From Pimelobacter simplex (GTDB lineage: Bacteria; Actinomycetota; Actinomycetes; Propionibacteriales; Nocardioidaceae): a DNA stretch of 64,000 nucleotides. Shown piece after piece: positions 16,424 through 25,043 of the stretch (the first letter of the stretch is position 1; the number at the start of each line of letters is the position of its first letter). The notes under the pieces were generated by a model that was not told where the DNA came from, did no database searches, and saw nothing but the letters and a program-made list of their open reading frames with translations. The stretch lies in contig JADCLI010000028.1 in assembly GCA_016803235.1 (NCBI GenBank), positions 1 through 64,000 on the forward strand. The letters run 5' to 3'. The translations under genes were made by a program, and so were the position numbers.

Positions 16424-18181
16424 TCAGCCGATCGGCTCGACGGGGGCGGCCGGGATGGTCGTGGCCCGCGCGCGGTTGGCGGCGCAGACCACCGCACGGA
16501 GCGAGGCCGTGACGATGTTGTGGTGGATCCCGATGCCCCAGACGATCTCGCCGGCGATCTCGCACTCGACGTACGCCGCCGCGACGGCGTCGCCGCCCGA
16601 CGAGAGGGCGTGCTCGGCGTAGTCGAGCACCCGGATGTCGGCGCCGGCCTGGCGCATGCCGTCGACGAACGCGGCCACCGGGCCGTTGCCCATGCCGGTG
16701 AAGGCCTGCTCCTCGCCGCGCACGACCAGGCGCACCTCCTGGCGGTCGTCGCCGTCCTCGCTGGTGGTGGAGGAGAACGACACCAGGCTGTAGGGCGTCT
16801 CGCGGTCGAGGTACTCGTTGCGGAAGATCTGCCAGATCGCCTCCGGCGTGACCTCGCCGCCCTGGGTGTCGGTGTGCTGCTGGATCACCCGGCTGAACTC
16901 GATCTGCGCGCGCCGCGGCAGATCCAGGCTGTGCTCGGCCTTCAGGACGTAGGCGACACCGCCCTTGCCGGACTGGCTGTTGACCCGGATGACCGCCTCG
17001 TAGGTGCGGCCGACGTCCTTCGGGTCGATCGGCAGGTACGGCGCCTCCCACGGGATCTCGCCGACCGGCTTGCCCTGTTCGGCCGCGATCCGGTCGAGGT
17101 CCTCCAGGCCCTTCTTGATGGCGTCCTGGTGAGAGCCGGAGAAGGCGGTGTAGACGAGGTCGCCGGCGTAGGGGTGCCGGGGGTGGACCGGCAGCTGGGT
17201 GCAGTACTCGACCGTGCGGCGGATCTCGTCGATGTCGGACAGGTTGACCTGCGGGTCGATGCCCTGGCTGAACAGGTTCATGGCCAGCGTGACCAGGTCG
17301 ACGTTGCCGGTGCGCTCACCGTGGCCGAACAGGCAGCCCTCGACCCGGTCGGCGCCGGCCATCAGGGCGAGCTCGGTGGCCGCGACCGCCGTACCCCGGT
17401 CGTTGTGCGGGTGCAGGCTGATGATCGAGTGGGCGCGCCGGGACAGGTTCCGCGAGAAGTACTCGATCTGGTCGGCGTAGGTGTTGGGCGTCGACATCTC
17501 GACGGTCGCCGGCAGGTTGAGGATGATCTCGCGGCCCGCCTCGGGCTGCCACACGTCGGAGACCCGCTCGCACACCTCGATCGCGAAGTCGGTCGGGGTC
17601 TGGGTGAAGATCTCCGGGCTGTACTGGTAGCCGAAGTCGGTGCCGTCGAGCAGCTGGTCGGCGTACTTCATGACCCACTCGGTGCCGCGGGTCGCGATCG
17701 CGATGCACTCGGCCTCGGTGACGTTGAAGACGACGCGCTGGAACAGCGGCGCGGTGGCGTTGTAGAGGTGGACGGTCGCCTTGTCGGCGCCCTTCAGCGA
17801 CTCGACGGTGCGGGCGATCAGGTCCTCGCGGGCCTGGGTCAGCACCGAGACGCGTACGTCGTCGGGGATCCGGTCCTCCTCGACGAGCTGGCGCACGAAG
17901 TCGAAGTCGGTCTGGCTCGCGGCCGGGAACCCGATCTCGATCTCCTTGTAGCCCATCTGGACCAGGAGCTCGAACATCTTCATCTTGCGCGACGGGCTCA
18001 TCGGGTCGATGAGCGCCTGGTTGCCGTCGCGCAGGTCGGTGGACAGCCACCGGGGCGCGCGGGTGATCTTCCGGTCCGGCCAGGTCCGGTCCGGCACGGT
18101 GACGGGCTCGAAGGCGGTGTAGCGGTGGTACGGCATCCCGCTGGGCTGCTGGGACGGGATGGTGACGCTCGGCTTGGTCAT
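16424..18181 (-). CDS. leuA: 2-isopropylmalate synthase
   Basis: 585 residues, the long actinobacterial class. It condenses acetyl-CoA with 2-oxoisovalerate, the committed step of leucine synthesis. The HMGL-like TIM barrel starts APRWLSTDLRDGNQALIDPM, and SLHPHNDRGTAVAATELAL carries the metal-binding His residues. The C-terminal regulatory (LeuA dimer) domain, which binds leucine for feedback inhibition, spans roughly residues 440-585. The ATG at 18181 has GAGGAAG upstream. A leader peptide with three consecutive Leu codons and a pairing structure precede it, so transcription or translation attenuation by leucyl-tRNA supply is likely. Confidence 0.97.
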   Translation of the reverse strand: MTKPSVTIPSQQPSGMPYHRYTAFEPVTVPDRTWPDRKITRAPRWLSTDLRDGNQALIDPMSPSRKMKMFELLVQMGYKEIEIGFPAASQTDFDFVRQLVEEDRIPDDVRVSVLTQAREDLIARTVESLKGADKATVHLYNATAPLFQRVVFNVTEAECIAIATRGTEWVMKYADQLLDGTDFGYQYSPEIFTQTPTDFAIEVCERVSDVWQPEAGREIILNLPATVEMSTPNTYADQIEYFSRNLSRRAHSIISLHPHNDRGTAVAATELALMAGADRVEGCLFGHGERTGNVDLVTLAMNLFSQGIDPQVNLSDIDEIRRTVEYCTQLPVHPRHPYAGDLVYTAFSGSHQDAIKKGLEDLDRIAAEQGKPVGEIPWEAPYLPIDPKDVGRTYEAVIRVNSQSGKGGVAYVLKAEHSLDLPRRAQIEFSRVIQQHTDTQGGEVTPEAIWQIFRNEYLDRETPYSLVSFSSTTSEDGDDRQEVRLVVRGEEQAFTGMGNGPVAAFVDGMRQAGADIRVLDYAEHALSSGGDAVAAAYVECEIAGEIVWGIGIHHNIVTASLRAVVCAANRARATTIPAAPVEPIG

Positions 18182-18201
18182 GACTTCCTCGGCTGGGTCG
18201 T

Positions 18202-18263
18202 GGTTCTGAGATGGGCGCCGGGCGCGCGACTCACTCCGCAACGAGGGGTCCGGCTCTCAGACC
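18202..18263 (-). promoter_or_regulatory. leuA leader pairing element (attenuator candidate)
   Basis: On the minus-strand RNA, GGTCTGAGA (complement of 18255-18263, overlapping the leader peptide stop codon) can pair with TCTCAGAACC (complement of 18202-18211, about 20 nt before leuA) over 9 bp with one bulged A. A GC-rich hairpin-prone stretch lies between. A ribosome terminating at the leader stop would cover the 5' arm, while one stalled at the Leu codons would leave it free. This is the logic of ribosome-mediated attenuation. Confidence 0.6.
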
Positions 18264-18298
18264 TCGCTGCGGCCGCTAAGAAGGAGCGCTCGCGTCAT
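18257..18298 (-). CDS. leuA leader peptide (13 aa, MTRALLLSGRSEV)
   Basis: A short reading frame encoding MTRALLLSGRSEV then TGA. The three consecutive leucine codons are CTC CTT CTT; CTT is expected to be rare in such a GC-rich genome, which would sharpen stalling. A TACCCT -10-like hexamer (18309-18314) would place the transcript start very near the ATG. Comparative work has described leucine-codon leader elements upstream of actinobacterial leuA genes, and this fits that class by position and content. It is divergent from the catalase gene. Confidence 0.78.
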   Translation of the reverse strand: MTRALLLSGRSEV

Positions 18299-18379
18299 GA
18301 TGAACGTCAGGGTAGCAGCACCCGGTCTCCTGCCGGGAGGCGCGGGTACCACGCGGGGACCTCGACTGGAAGGAACCCC

Positions 18380-20680
18380 ATGGACCCGAAGCAGGTCGCC
18401 AAGGACGCCCTCGACAAGGTGGCCGACGCCGCCGAGAGCGTCGCCGACAAGGCCCTCGCCGCGGACACCCCCGAGATCCCGGGTGCTCCCGCTGCCGCAC
18501 CGCCGAGCCTGGCCGAGCCGACCGAGCCCGTCGACCCGCTGCCGCCGAAGCCGGACCAGGCGACCCCGGACACGCGGACGCCGACCGGTGCGCCCGCGAG
18601 CGACGACCCCCGCTCGATGGGCCAGCAGGGACGCTGGCTGACGACGTCGACCGGCACCCGCCTGCGCGACACCGACCACTCGCTCAAGGCCGGCGAGCGG
18701 GGGCCGACCCTGCTGCAGGACCACCACCTGCGCGAGAAGATCACGCACTTCGACCACGAGCGGATCCCCGAGCGGGTGGTGCACGCCCGCGGTGCCGGCG
18801 CCCACGGCTACTTCGAGGGCTACGGCACCGCCGCGTCCGTCACCTTCGCCGGTCTGTTCGCGGAGGGCAAGCGGACCCCGGTGTTCGTCCGGTTCTCCAC
18901 CGTGCTGGGCTCGCGCGGCTCGGCCGACACGGTCCGCGACACCCGCGGGTTCGCGACGAAGTTCTACACCGACGAGGGCGTGTGGGACCTGGTCGGCAAC
19001 AACATGCCCGTGTTCTTCATCCAGGACGGCATCAAGTTCCCCGACATCATCCATGCGGGCAAGCCTCACCCCGACCGCGAGATCCCCCAGGCCCAGAGCG
19101 CCCACGACACCTTCTGGGACTTCGTGTCCCTGCACACCGAGGCCCAGCACCACGCGCTGTGGAACATGTCCGACCGCGGCATCCCGCGCTCGTACCGGAT
19201 GATGGAGGGCTTCGGCGTCCACACCTTCCGGCTCACCAATGCCGCGGGCGAGACGTCGCTGGTGAAGTTCCACTGGAAGCCGCGGCTCGGCATCCACTCC
19301 CTGACCTGGGAGGAGGCGCAGCTGACCGGCGGCCTCGACCCGGACTTCCACCGCCGGGACCTGGCCGACGCCATCGAGGCGGGCGCCCACCCGGAGTGGG
19401 AGCTCGGCATCCAGGTCTTCGAGGACACCGAGGACCAGCTGTTCCAGGGCATCGACCTCCTCGACCCCACCAAGCTGGTGCCCGAGGAGCTCGCCCCCGT
19501 CCAGCCGATCGGGCGGATGGTGCTCGACCGCAACCCCACGAACTTCTTCGCCGAGACCGAGCAGGTCGCCTTCCACATCGGGCACCTCGTGCCCGGCATC
19601 GACGTCACCGACGACCCGCTCGTCCAGGCCCGACTGTTCTCGTACGTCGACACCCAGCTCACCCGGCTCGGCGGCCCCAACTTCAACCAGATCCCGGTCA
19701 ACCGCACCCACGCACCGGTGAACGACATGCTCCGCGACGGCTTCCACCAGCACGCGGTGCACGCCGGAGTCGCGCCGTACCGGCCCAACTCGCTCGACGG
19801 CGGCTGCCCGTTCACGGCAGGTGCCGACCTGTCGGACGAGCAGACCCGGGCCTTCGTCGACGCGGCCCGGAACGTGGCCGGCCCGAAGGTCCGTGCCCAG
19901 CCGGCGACCTTCGACGACCACTTCACCCAGCCGCGGCTGTTCTGGGAGAGCATGAGCCCGGTCGAGCAGGAGCACATCATCCGGGCCTACAGCTTCGAGC
20001 TGGGCAAGTGCTTCGAGCAGGCCGTCAAGGAGCGTCAGCTCCGGGCCCTGGCCAACATCGATCCCCGGCTGTGCGCCGAGGTGGCGACCGCCCTCGGGCT
20101 GCCGGCCCCCGAGCCGACGGGCGAGCTCGCCGTCGTGGTGCCCAGCCCCGCACTCTCCCAGCTCACCGGCGGGCCGTGGCCGGGTGACGGTCGGGTCGTC
20201 GGCATCGTCGTCGACCCCGACGGGGACCTCGCCGACGCGGCCGAGGTGCGCTCGGCGATCCTGGCCGGGGGCATGGTGCCGCTGGTGATCGCGCCGCACG
20301 GCGGGACGGTCGGCGAGCTGGCCGTGCAGCGGACCTTCGCCACGGTGCGATCGGTGGAGCTCGACGCGGTGCTCCTCGCCGGCTCCCCCATTGCCGCCCC
20401 GGACGCCCTGCCCGGGCGCGACGCCAAGGCCGGTGCGGCCCGCACCGCGACACTCGACCCGCGCGTGGTGCTCCTGCTGGAGGAGGCCTACCGTCACGCG
20501 AAGGTGATCGGCGCGTGGGGCGAGGGCGTGCGCGCGCTCACGGTCGCAGGCGTTTCCGAGGACGCTCCCGGCGTCGTCACCGGAAGCGCCGGCATCGGGG
20601 TCCTGGACGAGGTCCTGGCGCTGGCCGGGACGCACCGGGCCTGGGAGCGGTTCATGGCCTCGGCCCCCGACGCGACCTAA
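18380..20680 (+). CDS. katE: Large-subunit catalase (KatE/HPII type) with C-terminal DJ-1-like domain
   Basis: 766 residues. A heme (clade 2) catalase that converts H2O2 to water and oxygen. The N-terminal ~75 residues are an Ala/Pro-rich helix-forming extension. The core has the catalytic His in RVVHARGAGAHGYFEGYG, the distal Asn in VGNNMPVFFIQD, and the proximal heme Tyr in RLFSYVDTQLTRLGGPNF. From about residue 600 a flavodoxin/DJ-1 (class I glutamine amidotransferase-like) domain follows, the mark of large catalases. GGAAGGAAC precedes the ATG. It is divergent from leuA and followed 9 nt later by a flavodoxin-like gene. Confidence 0.96.
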   Translation: MDPKQVAKDALDKVADAAESVADKALAADTPEIPGAPAAAPPSLAEPTEPVDPLPPKPDQATPDTRTPTGAPASDDPRSMGQQGRWLTTSTGTRLRDTDHSLKAGERGPTLLQDHHLREKITHFDHERIPERVVHARGAGAHGYFEGYGTAASVTFAGLFAEGKRTPVFVRFSTVLGSRGSADTVRDTRGFATKFYTDEGVWDLVGNNMPVFFIQDGIKFPDIIHAGKPHPDREIPQAQSAHDTFWDFVSLHTEAQHHALWNMSDRGIPRSYRMMEGFGVHTFRLTNAAGETSLVKFHWKPRLGIHSLTWEEAQLTGGLDPDFHRRDLADAIEAGAHPEWELGIQVFEDTEDQLFQGIDLLDPTKLVPEELAPVQPIGRMVLDRNPTNFFAETEQVAFHIGHLVPGIDVTDDPLVQARLFSYVDTQLTRLGGPNFNQIPVNRTHAPVNDMLRDGFHQHAVHAGVAPYRPNSLDGGCPFTAGADLSDEQTRAFVDAARNVAGPKVRAQPATFDDHFTQPRLFWESMSPVEQEHIIRAYSFELGKCFEQAVKERQLRALANIDPRLCAEVATALGLPAPEPTGELAVVVPSPALSQLTGGPWPGDGRVVGIVVDPDGDLADAAEVRSAILAGGMVPLVIAPHGGTVGELAVQRTFATVRSVELDAVLLAGSPIAAPDALPGRDAKAGAARTATLDPRVVLLLEEAYRHAKVIGAWGEGVRALTVAGVSEDAPGVVTGSAGIGVLDEVLALAGTHRAWERFMASAPDAT

Positions 20681-20689
20681 CCTGAGGAC

Positions 20690-21196
20690 GTGCCCCGGCT
20701 CCTGGTCGTCCACCACTCCCCCAGCCGCTCGATGCAGACGCTCCTCGAGCAGGTGGTGTCCGGGGCCCATGACGAGGACGTCCAGGCCGGCACGCCGGTG
20801 GAGGTCGTCGTACGGCCGGCGTTGGAGGCGACCGCTGACGACGTCCTGGCCGCCGACGGGTACGTCCTCGGCACGACGGCCAACTTCGGCTACATGAGCG
20901 GAGCGCTCAAGCACTTCTTCGACTCCACCTTCCTCGCCGTCGGCGGCGCCCTGGACCCCAGCGGCGCGCCCGCCGACGGCGCGGAGGCGGGCGCGAGCGC
21001 GGGACGCCCGTACGGGCTGTGGCTGCACGGCCGCTACGACCTGACCGGCGCCGAGCGTTCGGTGCGCTCGATCGTGGGGGCGCTCGGCTGGCGGCAGGGG
21101 TACGACGTGCTGGGCGTGCTCGGCGACGTCGACGACGCGGCGTTGGAGGCCGCCTACGCACTGGGCGCTACGATCGCGGCACTCCTGACCGACTGA
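20690..21196 (+). CDS. Flavodoxin-like / NAD(P)H-dependent oxidoreductase family protein
   Basis: 168 residues with a GTG start. The flavodoxin fold is suggested by LLVVHHSPSRSMQTLLEQVVSGA (phosphate-binding loop region with Ser/Arg), then ADGYVLGTTANFGYMSGALKHFFDSTF, typical of WrbA/NADPH-dependent FMN reductase-like proteins, and GRPYGLWLHGRYD. It lies 9 nt after katE and is probably co-transcribed, which suggests a role in redox stress. The substrate is unknown. Confidence 0.8.
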   Translation: MPRLLVVHHSPSRSMQTLLEQVVSGAHDEDVQAGTPVEVVVRPALEATADDVLAADGYVLGTTANFGYMSGALKHFFDSTFLAVGGALDPSGAPADGAEAGASAGRPYGLWLHGRYDLTGAERSVRSIVGALGWRQGYDVLGVLGDVDDAALEAAYALGATIAALLTD

Positions 21197-21219
21197 GCAC
21201 ACGAGAGGGGCTGGACCGG

Positions 21220-22023
21220 GTGCTGCACCGAGCCGTCGTGCTGCTCGCCCTCGCCTTGCTGGTCCCCGTGCTCGCGGCGTGCGGCACCCAGAACCAGGGC
21301 CGCAACACCGACGACGACCAGGTCGACTCGCTCGAGGTGCCCGAGAACGGTGTGTGCCGCGTGCTCACCCCGGACGACGTGGCCCACCCCGCGAACGCGA
21401 CCCGGACCGTCCCCTGCTCGAAGGAGCACACAGCCGAGACGTTCGCGACCGGCGAGCTGCCGTCGGAGTTCGACGACGCCGAGTACGACGACAAGGAGCT
21501 CGGCCGGTTCGCGTACCAGACCTGCTCGACCGCGTTCGCGAAGTTCGTCGCCGCCGACGAGAGCCTCGTGCTGCGCACGACGCTGAGCTGGGCCTGGTTC
21601 CGGCCGTCGGAGAAGGCCTGGGGCAAGGGTGCGCGCTGGTACCGCTGCGACGTGCTCGGCGGGAGCACCGCGAGCACGACCTACCGCCCGCTCCCGGAGA
21701 CCGCGAAGGGCATGCTCGCCGGGCGACCGCCGGACGTGTGGCTCAGCTGTGCGCGCGGCCCGTCGGTCGGCGAGGGCGAGAAGGTGCCGTGCTCGCAGAA
21801 GCACGACTGGCGCGCCGTGACCACCGTGAAGCTCGGCCAGCCCGAGGACGCCTACCCCGGCGACCGCGTGATGGAGAGCCGGACCGAGTCGTTCTGCTCC
21901 AACTCGGTCAAGGCGTGGTTGAACTACCCGTCGGAGTTCGAGTACGGCTACACGTTCTTCCACAAGGCCGAGTGGGACGCCGGGATCCGGCGGTCCGTGT
22001 GCTGGGCGAGGACGAGTGAGTGA
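21220..22023 (+). CDS. Septum-formation-domain lipoprotein (first paralogue)
   Basis: 267 residues from the GTG at 21220 with GAGAGGGG upstream. The signal peptide LHRAVVLLALALLVPVLAACG has lipobox LAAC. The mature region holds two half-repeats with the pattern 'V-C..H..E/R' (TVPCSKEHTAETFATGELP and KVPCSQKHDWRAVTTVKLG), each with W-x-R-C (GARWYRCDVL) and paired Cys. This is the pattern of the actinobacterial septum formation domain family (Septum_form). It is membrane-anchored and extracellular, with no known biochemical function. A close paralogue follows immediately. Confidence 0.82.
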   Translation: MLHRAVVLLALALLVPVLAACGTQNQGRNTDDDQVDSLEVPENGVCRVLTPDDVAHPANATRTVPCSKEHTAETFATGELPSEFDDAEYDDKELGRFAYQTCSTAFAKFVAADESLVLRTTLSWAWFRPSEKAWGKGARWYRCDVLGGSTASTTYRPLPETAKGMLAGRPPDVWLSCARGPSVGEGEKVPCSQKHDWRAVTTVKLGQPEDAYPGDRVMESRTESFCSNSVKAWLNYPSEFEYGYTFFHKAEWDAGIRRSVCWARTSE

Positions 22024-22027
22024 CTCC

Positions 22028-22870
22028 ATGACGAACCCGACCCTCCTGCTGCGTCGTACCGGCGCCCTGGCCGCGGCGCTCGTCGCGCTGACCGGGCTCG
22101 CCGCCTGCAGCAACGGTGGCGACGACGACGGCAAGGCGCCCCGGCAGGAGCCGACGACCCAGACCACCGCACCCCCGCCCGACCCCGGCCCGGCCGCGGG
22201 CGCCTGCTACGCGTTGCCGTACGACGCCGCCGTCGCCCCCACCTCGAAGGTCGAGCCGACCGACTGCGGCCAGGCGCACACCAGCGTCACCTTCGCGGTC
22301 GGGGCCATCGACGCCGTCGTCGACGGCCACCTGCTCGCCGTCGACTCCGAACGCGTCCAGTCCCAGGTCTCGTCGGCCTGCCCGGCCCAGCTGCTCACCT
22401 ACGTGGGCGGCACCCTCACGAACCTGCGGCTGAGCATGATCCGCTCGATCTGGTTCACCCCCACCGTCGAGCAGTCCGACGCCGGCGCCACGTGGTATCG
22501 CTGCGACGCCGTCCTGCTCGACGGCGCCGCCAAGCTCGCCGACCTCGACGGCGACCTCAAGGGCGCCCTCGCCGGCAAGACCGTGCCCGACCAGTACGCC
22601 ATGTGCGGCACCGCCGCCCCCGACGCCCCCAAGTTCGAGCGGGTGCGCTGCTCGGCCAAGCACTCCTGGCGGGCGATCGACGTCGTCGCCTTCGAGGAGA
22701 CCGACTACCCCGGTGCCAAGAAGGTCCAGGAGGCCGGCCGCACCCGCTGCGAGGACGCCGCCGCCGACGTCGCCGAGGACCCGCTCACGTTCAAGTGGGG
22801 CTACGAGTGGCCGACGAAGGAGCAGTGGGCCATGGGCCAGAAGTTCGGCCGCTGCTGGGCTGCTGAGTAG
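22028..22870 (+). CDS. Septum-formation-domain lipoprotein (second paralogue)
   Basis: 280 residues from the ATG at 22028; the in-frame GTG at 22016, which would overlap the upstream stop, is an alternative. The lipobox is LAAC in TLLLRRTGALAAALVALTGLAACS. It has a Pro/Thr-rich linker, then CYALPYD..DCGQAHTSVTFAVG and VRCSAKHSWRAIDVVAFEETDYPGAKKV, the same two-part Cys pattern as its neighbour (DDWRAV..PEDAYPG). The pair therefore arose by tandem duplication. It is extracellular and lipid-anchored. The function is unknown beyond the family link to cell-envelope/septum proteins. Confidence 0.82.
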   Translation: MTNPTLLLRRTGALAAALVALTGLAACSNGGDDDGKAPRQEPTTQTTAPPPDPGPAAGACYALPYDAAVAPTSKVEPTDCGQAHTSVTFAVGAIDAVVDGHLLAVDSERVQSQVSSACPAQLLTYVGGTLTNLRLSMIRSIWFTPTVEQSDAGATWYRCDAVLLDGAAKLADLDGDLKGALAGKTVPDQYAMCGTAAPDAPKFERVRCSAKHSWRAIDVVAFEETDYPGAKKVQEAGRTRCEDAAADVAEDPLTFKWGYEWPTKEQWAMGQKFGRCWAAE

Positions 22871-23166
22871 TTTCGCCGTCGCTTCGCTCCGGCATGTCGG
22901 AGAAGCACTCGGCCGAATGTCATGCGCGCACGCCTGACGTTCCGCTGAATGCCGTCGGGCGCGCCGCGTTGCCTGGACTGAGCGGAGCGAGCGAGGAACG
23001 AGCGAGCGCAGCGAGGGAAGGCAACGCGCCAAAAGCGCGCCCGACATGCGCGAGCGAAGCGAGCGCCACAACAACACCGTGAGTCGCTCACGCAGCGCAC
23101 CAGCCCCACGCCGAGCCAGTTTCCGACGGGTCGGCGCGAGTTCCGAGCCAGTTCGTGACGGGTCGG
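22871..23166. repeat. Non-coding mosaic of inverted and direct repeats
   Basis: A 296-nt gap between convergent genes with no convincing gene. It contains nested inverted arms GTCGGGCGCGC / GCGCGCCCGAC and CGCGTTGCCT / AGGCAACGCG around a GAGCGnnGCGAGC-rich core. An outer pair resembles GCTTCGCTC..GGCATGTC and its complement near 23042-23070. Two tandem direct copies of GAGCCAGTT...GACGGGTCGGC occur at about 23114-23166. A shortened relative of the right half is at 53851-53875. This looks like a decayed palindromic repeat element; a short frame across it (22894-23082) shows no protein-like features. Confidence 0.6.
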
Positions 23167-24225
23167 CTAGAAGCCGAGCTTGCGCAGCTGCCGCGGGTCC
23201 CGCTGCCAGTCCTTGGCGATCTTGACGTGCAGGTCGAGGTAGACCGGGGTGCCGAGGAGCGCCTCGATCTGCTGGCGGGCGGCGGTGCCGACCTGGCGCA
23301 GGCGGGCGCCCTTCTTGCCGATCACGATGCCCTTCTGGGAGTCGCGCTCGACGTACAGGTTGGCGTGGATGTCGAGGAGCGGCTTGTCCTCGGGACGGCC
23401 CTCGCGCAGGCCCATCTCCTCAACGACGACGGCGATGGAGTGCGGGAGCTCGTCGCGGACGCCGTCGAGGGCGGCCTCGCGGATCAGCTCGGCGGCGAGG
23501 ATCTCCTCGGGGGCGTCGGTGAGGTCGCCGTCGGGGTAGAGCGGCGGGCCCTCGGGCATCAGGGCGACGAGCAGGTCCCCGAGCAGTCCGATCTGGTCGC
23601 CGCCGACCGAGGAGACCGGGACGATCTCGGCCCACTCGGTGCCGGTCTCGCGGCCGAGCTCGGCGATGTCGAGGAGGTGCTCGCCGATCCGGTCGGCCGT
23701 GACGAGGTCGGTCTTGGTGGCGACCGCGATCTTGGTGGTCCGCCGGACCTTGGCCAGCTCGTTGACCAGGAACTTGTCGCCGGGGCCGATCTTCTCGTCG
23801 GACGGGAAGCAGACCGCGACGACGTCGACCTCGGCCCAGGTGGTCTTCACCAGGTCGTTGAGGCGCTCGCCGAGCAGGGTGCGGGGCCGGTGCAGGCCGG
23901 GGGTGTCGACGAGGACGAGCTGGCCGTCGGGCCGGTGCACGATGCCGCGGACCACGGTGCGGGTGGTCTGCGGCTTGTCGGAGGTGATCACGATCTTCTG
24001 GCCGACCAGTGCGTTGGTCAGCGTGGACTTGCCGACATTGGGACGCCCGACGAAGCAGGCGAAGCCGCTGCGGTAGCCCTCGGGCACGTCGCCGAGGCCG
24101 AAGACCGGCGCGGCGGGCGGCGGCAGCGCGCCGAAGTCCTCGTCGAAGTCGTCCTCGTCGTCGAAGTCGTCCTCGTCGTCGAGCTCGGTGTCGACCTCGT
24201 CCGCGAAGTCCTTCTCGTCGTTCAC
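23167..24225 (-). CDS. era: GTPase Era
   Basis: 352 residues. An essential GTPase that binds 16S rRNA and helps 30S assembly. G1 is GRPNVGKST, G3 is DTPGLH, G4 is TKTD and G5 is VSSVGG. The C-terminal KH domain shows GIVIGKKGARLRQVG. The N-terminus carries a ~50-residue strongly acidic extension (Asp/Glu repeats, DDEDDFDDEDDFDED) not found in the ~300-residue standard Era. The GTG start overlaps the stop of the siderophore-interacting protein gene (GTGA), an unusual upstream partner. Confidence 0.97.
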   Translation of the reverse strand: MNDEKDFADEVDTELDDEDDFDDEDDFDEDFGALPPPAAPVFGLGDVPEGYRSGFACFVGRPNVGKSTLTNALVGQKIVITSDKPQTTRTVVRGIVHRPDGQLVLVDTPGLHRPRTLLGERLNDLVKTTWAEVDVVAVCFPSDEKIGPGDKFLVNELAKVRRTTKIAVATKTDLVTADRIGEHLLDIAELGRETGTEWAEIVPVSSVGGDQIGLLGDLLVALMPEGPPLYPDGDLTDAPEEILAAELIREAALDGVRDELPHSIAVVVEEMGLREGRPEDKPLLDIHANLYVERDSQKGIVIGKKGARLRQVGTAARQQIEALLGTPVYLDLHVKIAKDWQRDPRQLRKLGF

Positions 24226-25007
24226 TGCTCGGCTCCTGCCTGCGCGGCGTCGTAGTCGGCCCAGATCTCCTCGTCGGACTTCCCGGCGGCCTTGCCGGCC
24301 CGCCAGATCGGGCCCGGGTCGACGGCTCGTGGCTGGCGCTTGGCCACCGAGCGCCAGTAGCCCATCACGTCGTAGTGGGTGCTCGGGAGCTTGCGCTCCC
24401 GCATCAGGTGCTTGCGGATCGCCCGCATCTGCGCGGACTCGCCGGCCATCCAGAAGTAGCCCTCACCCTCGGGCCAGTCGATCCCCTCGACGACCTCGGC
24501 CAGTCGGCTCTCGCCGTCGAGTGGCAGCCAGCTCACCTCGACGCCGTCGGGGAAGTAGCCCTCGATCCGTGAGTCCGCGGGCACCTCGGCGTGGATCCGC
24601 ACCGGCAGTCGGCCGCCGTGCTCGGTCGCGATCCGGGCCATCGCCGGCAGCGCGGTGAGGTCCCCGACCAGCAGCAGCCAGGCCGCGTCGTCGGGCGGCA
24701 GGAAGGAGCCCTTCGCCTCGGTGAGCACGACCTGCTGACCGACCACGGCGCCCGAGCGTCCGGAGGCCCACTCGGTGACCAGGCCGACGTCGTGGACCAC
24801 GACGTCGAGCACCATCACGCCGGCCTCGAACGAGCGCACCGTGTAGTAGCGGCTCTGGAACTGGCCCGGCACGACCAGCCCGACCCACTCGTCGGCGATC
24901 CCGGTCGAGGTGAAGCCGGGGACGTCGAGGGTGAGCCGCACGAGGTGCGGGGTGACCTGCTGACGGTCGCGGACCGTCGCGTCGTACTGCTGGGCCCGGG
25001 TGCTCAC
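24222..25007 (-). CDS. Siderophore-interacting protein (FAD/NADPH ferric-siderophore reductase family)
   Basis: 261 residues. The FAD-binding domain includes SRYYTVRSFEAGVMVLDVVVHDVGLVTEWASG (R-x-Y-T-V/S motif for the flavin), then the GDLTALPAMARIATE segment and the C-terminal FWMAGESAQMRAIRKHLMRERKLP and YWRSVAKRQPR, all hallmarks of the ViuB/YqjH-type SIP family. Such enzymes release iron from imported siderophores in the cytoplasm. It overlaps era by 4 nt. No IdeR box was seen directly upstream. Confidence 0.92.
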   Translation of the reverse strand: MSTRAQQYDATVRDRQQVTPHLVRLTLDVPGFTSTGIADEWVGLVVPGQFQSRYYTVRSFEAGVMVLDVVVHDVGLVTEWASGRSGAVVGQQVVLTEAKGSFLPPDDAAWLLLVGDLTALPAMARIATEHGGRLPVRIHAEVPADSRIEGYFPDGVEVSWLPLDGESRLAEVVEGIDWPEGEGYFWMAGESAQMRAIRKHLMRERKLPSTHYDVMGYWRSVAKRQPRAVDPGPIWRAGKAAGKSDEEIWADYDAAQAGAEQ

Positions 25008-25043
25008 CCACCAAGGCTAGTGGCCCCGGCGCGGGACACCCAC

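Noticed and set aside
22894..23082. 62-codon frame in the repeat region as a small gene
   Set aside because: It runs across inverted repeats, with no ribosome-binding site and Ala/Ser/Glu/Arg composition set by the GAGCG/GCGAG repeats.
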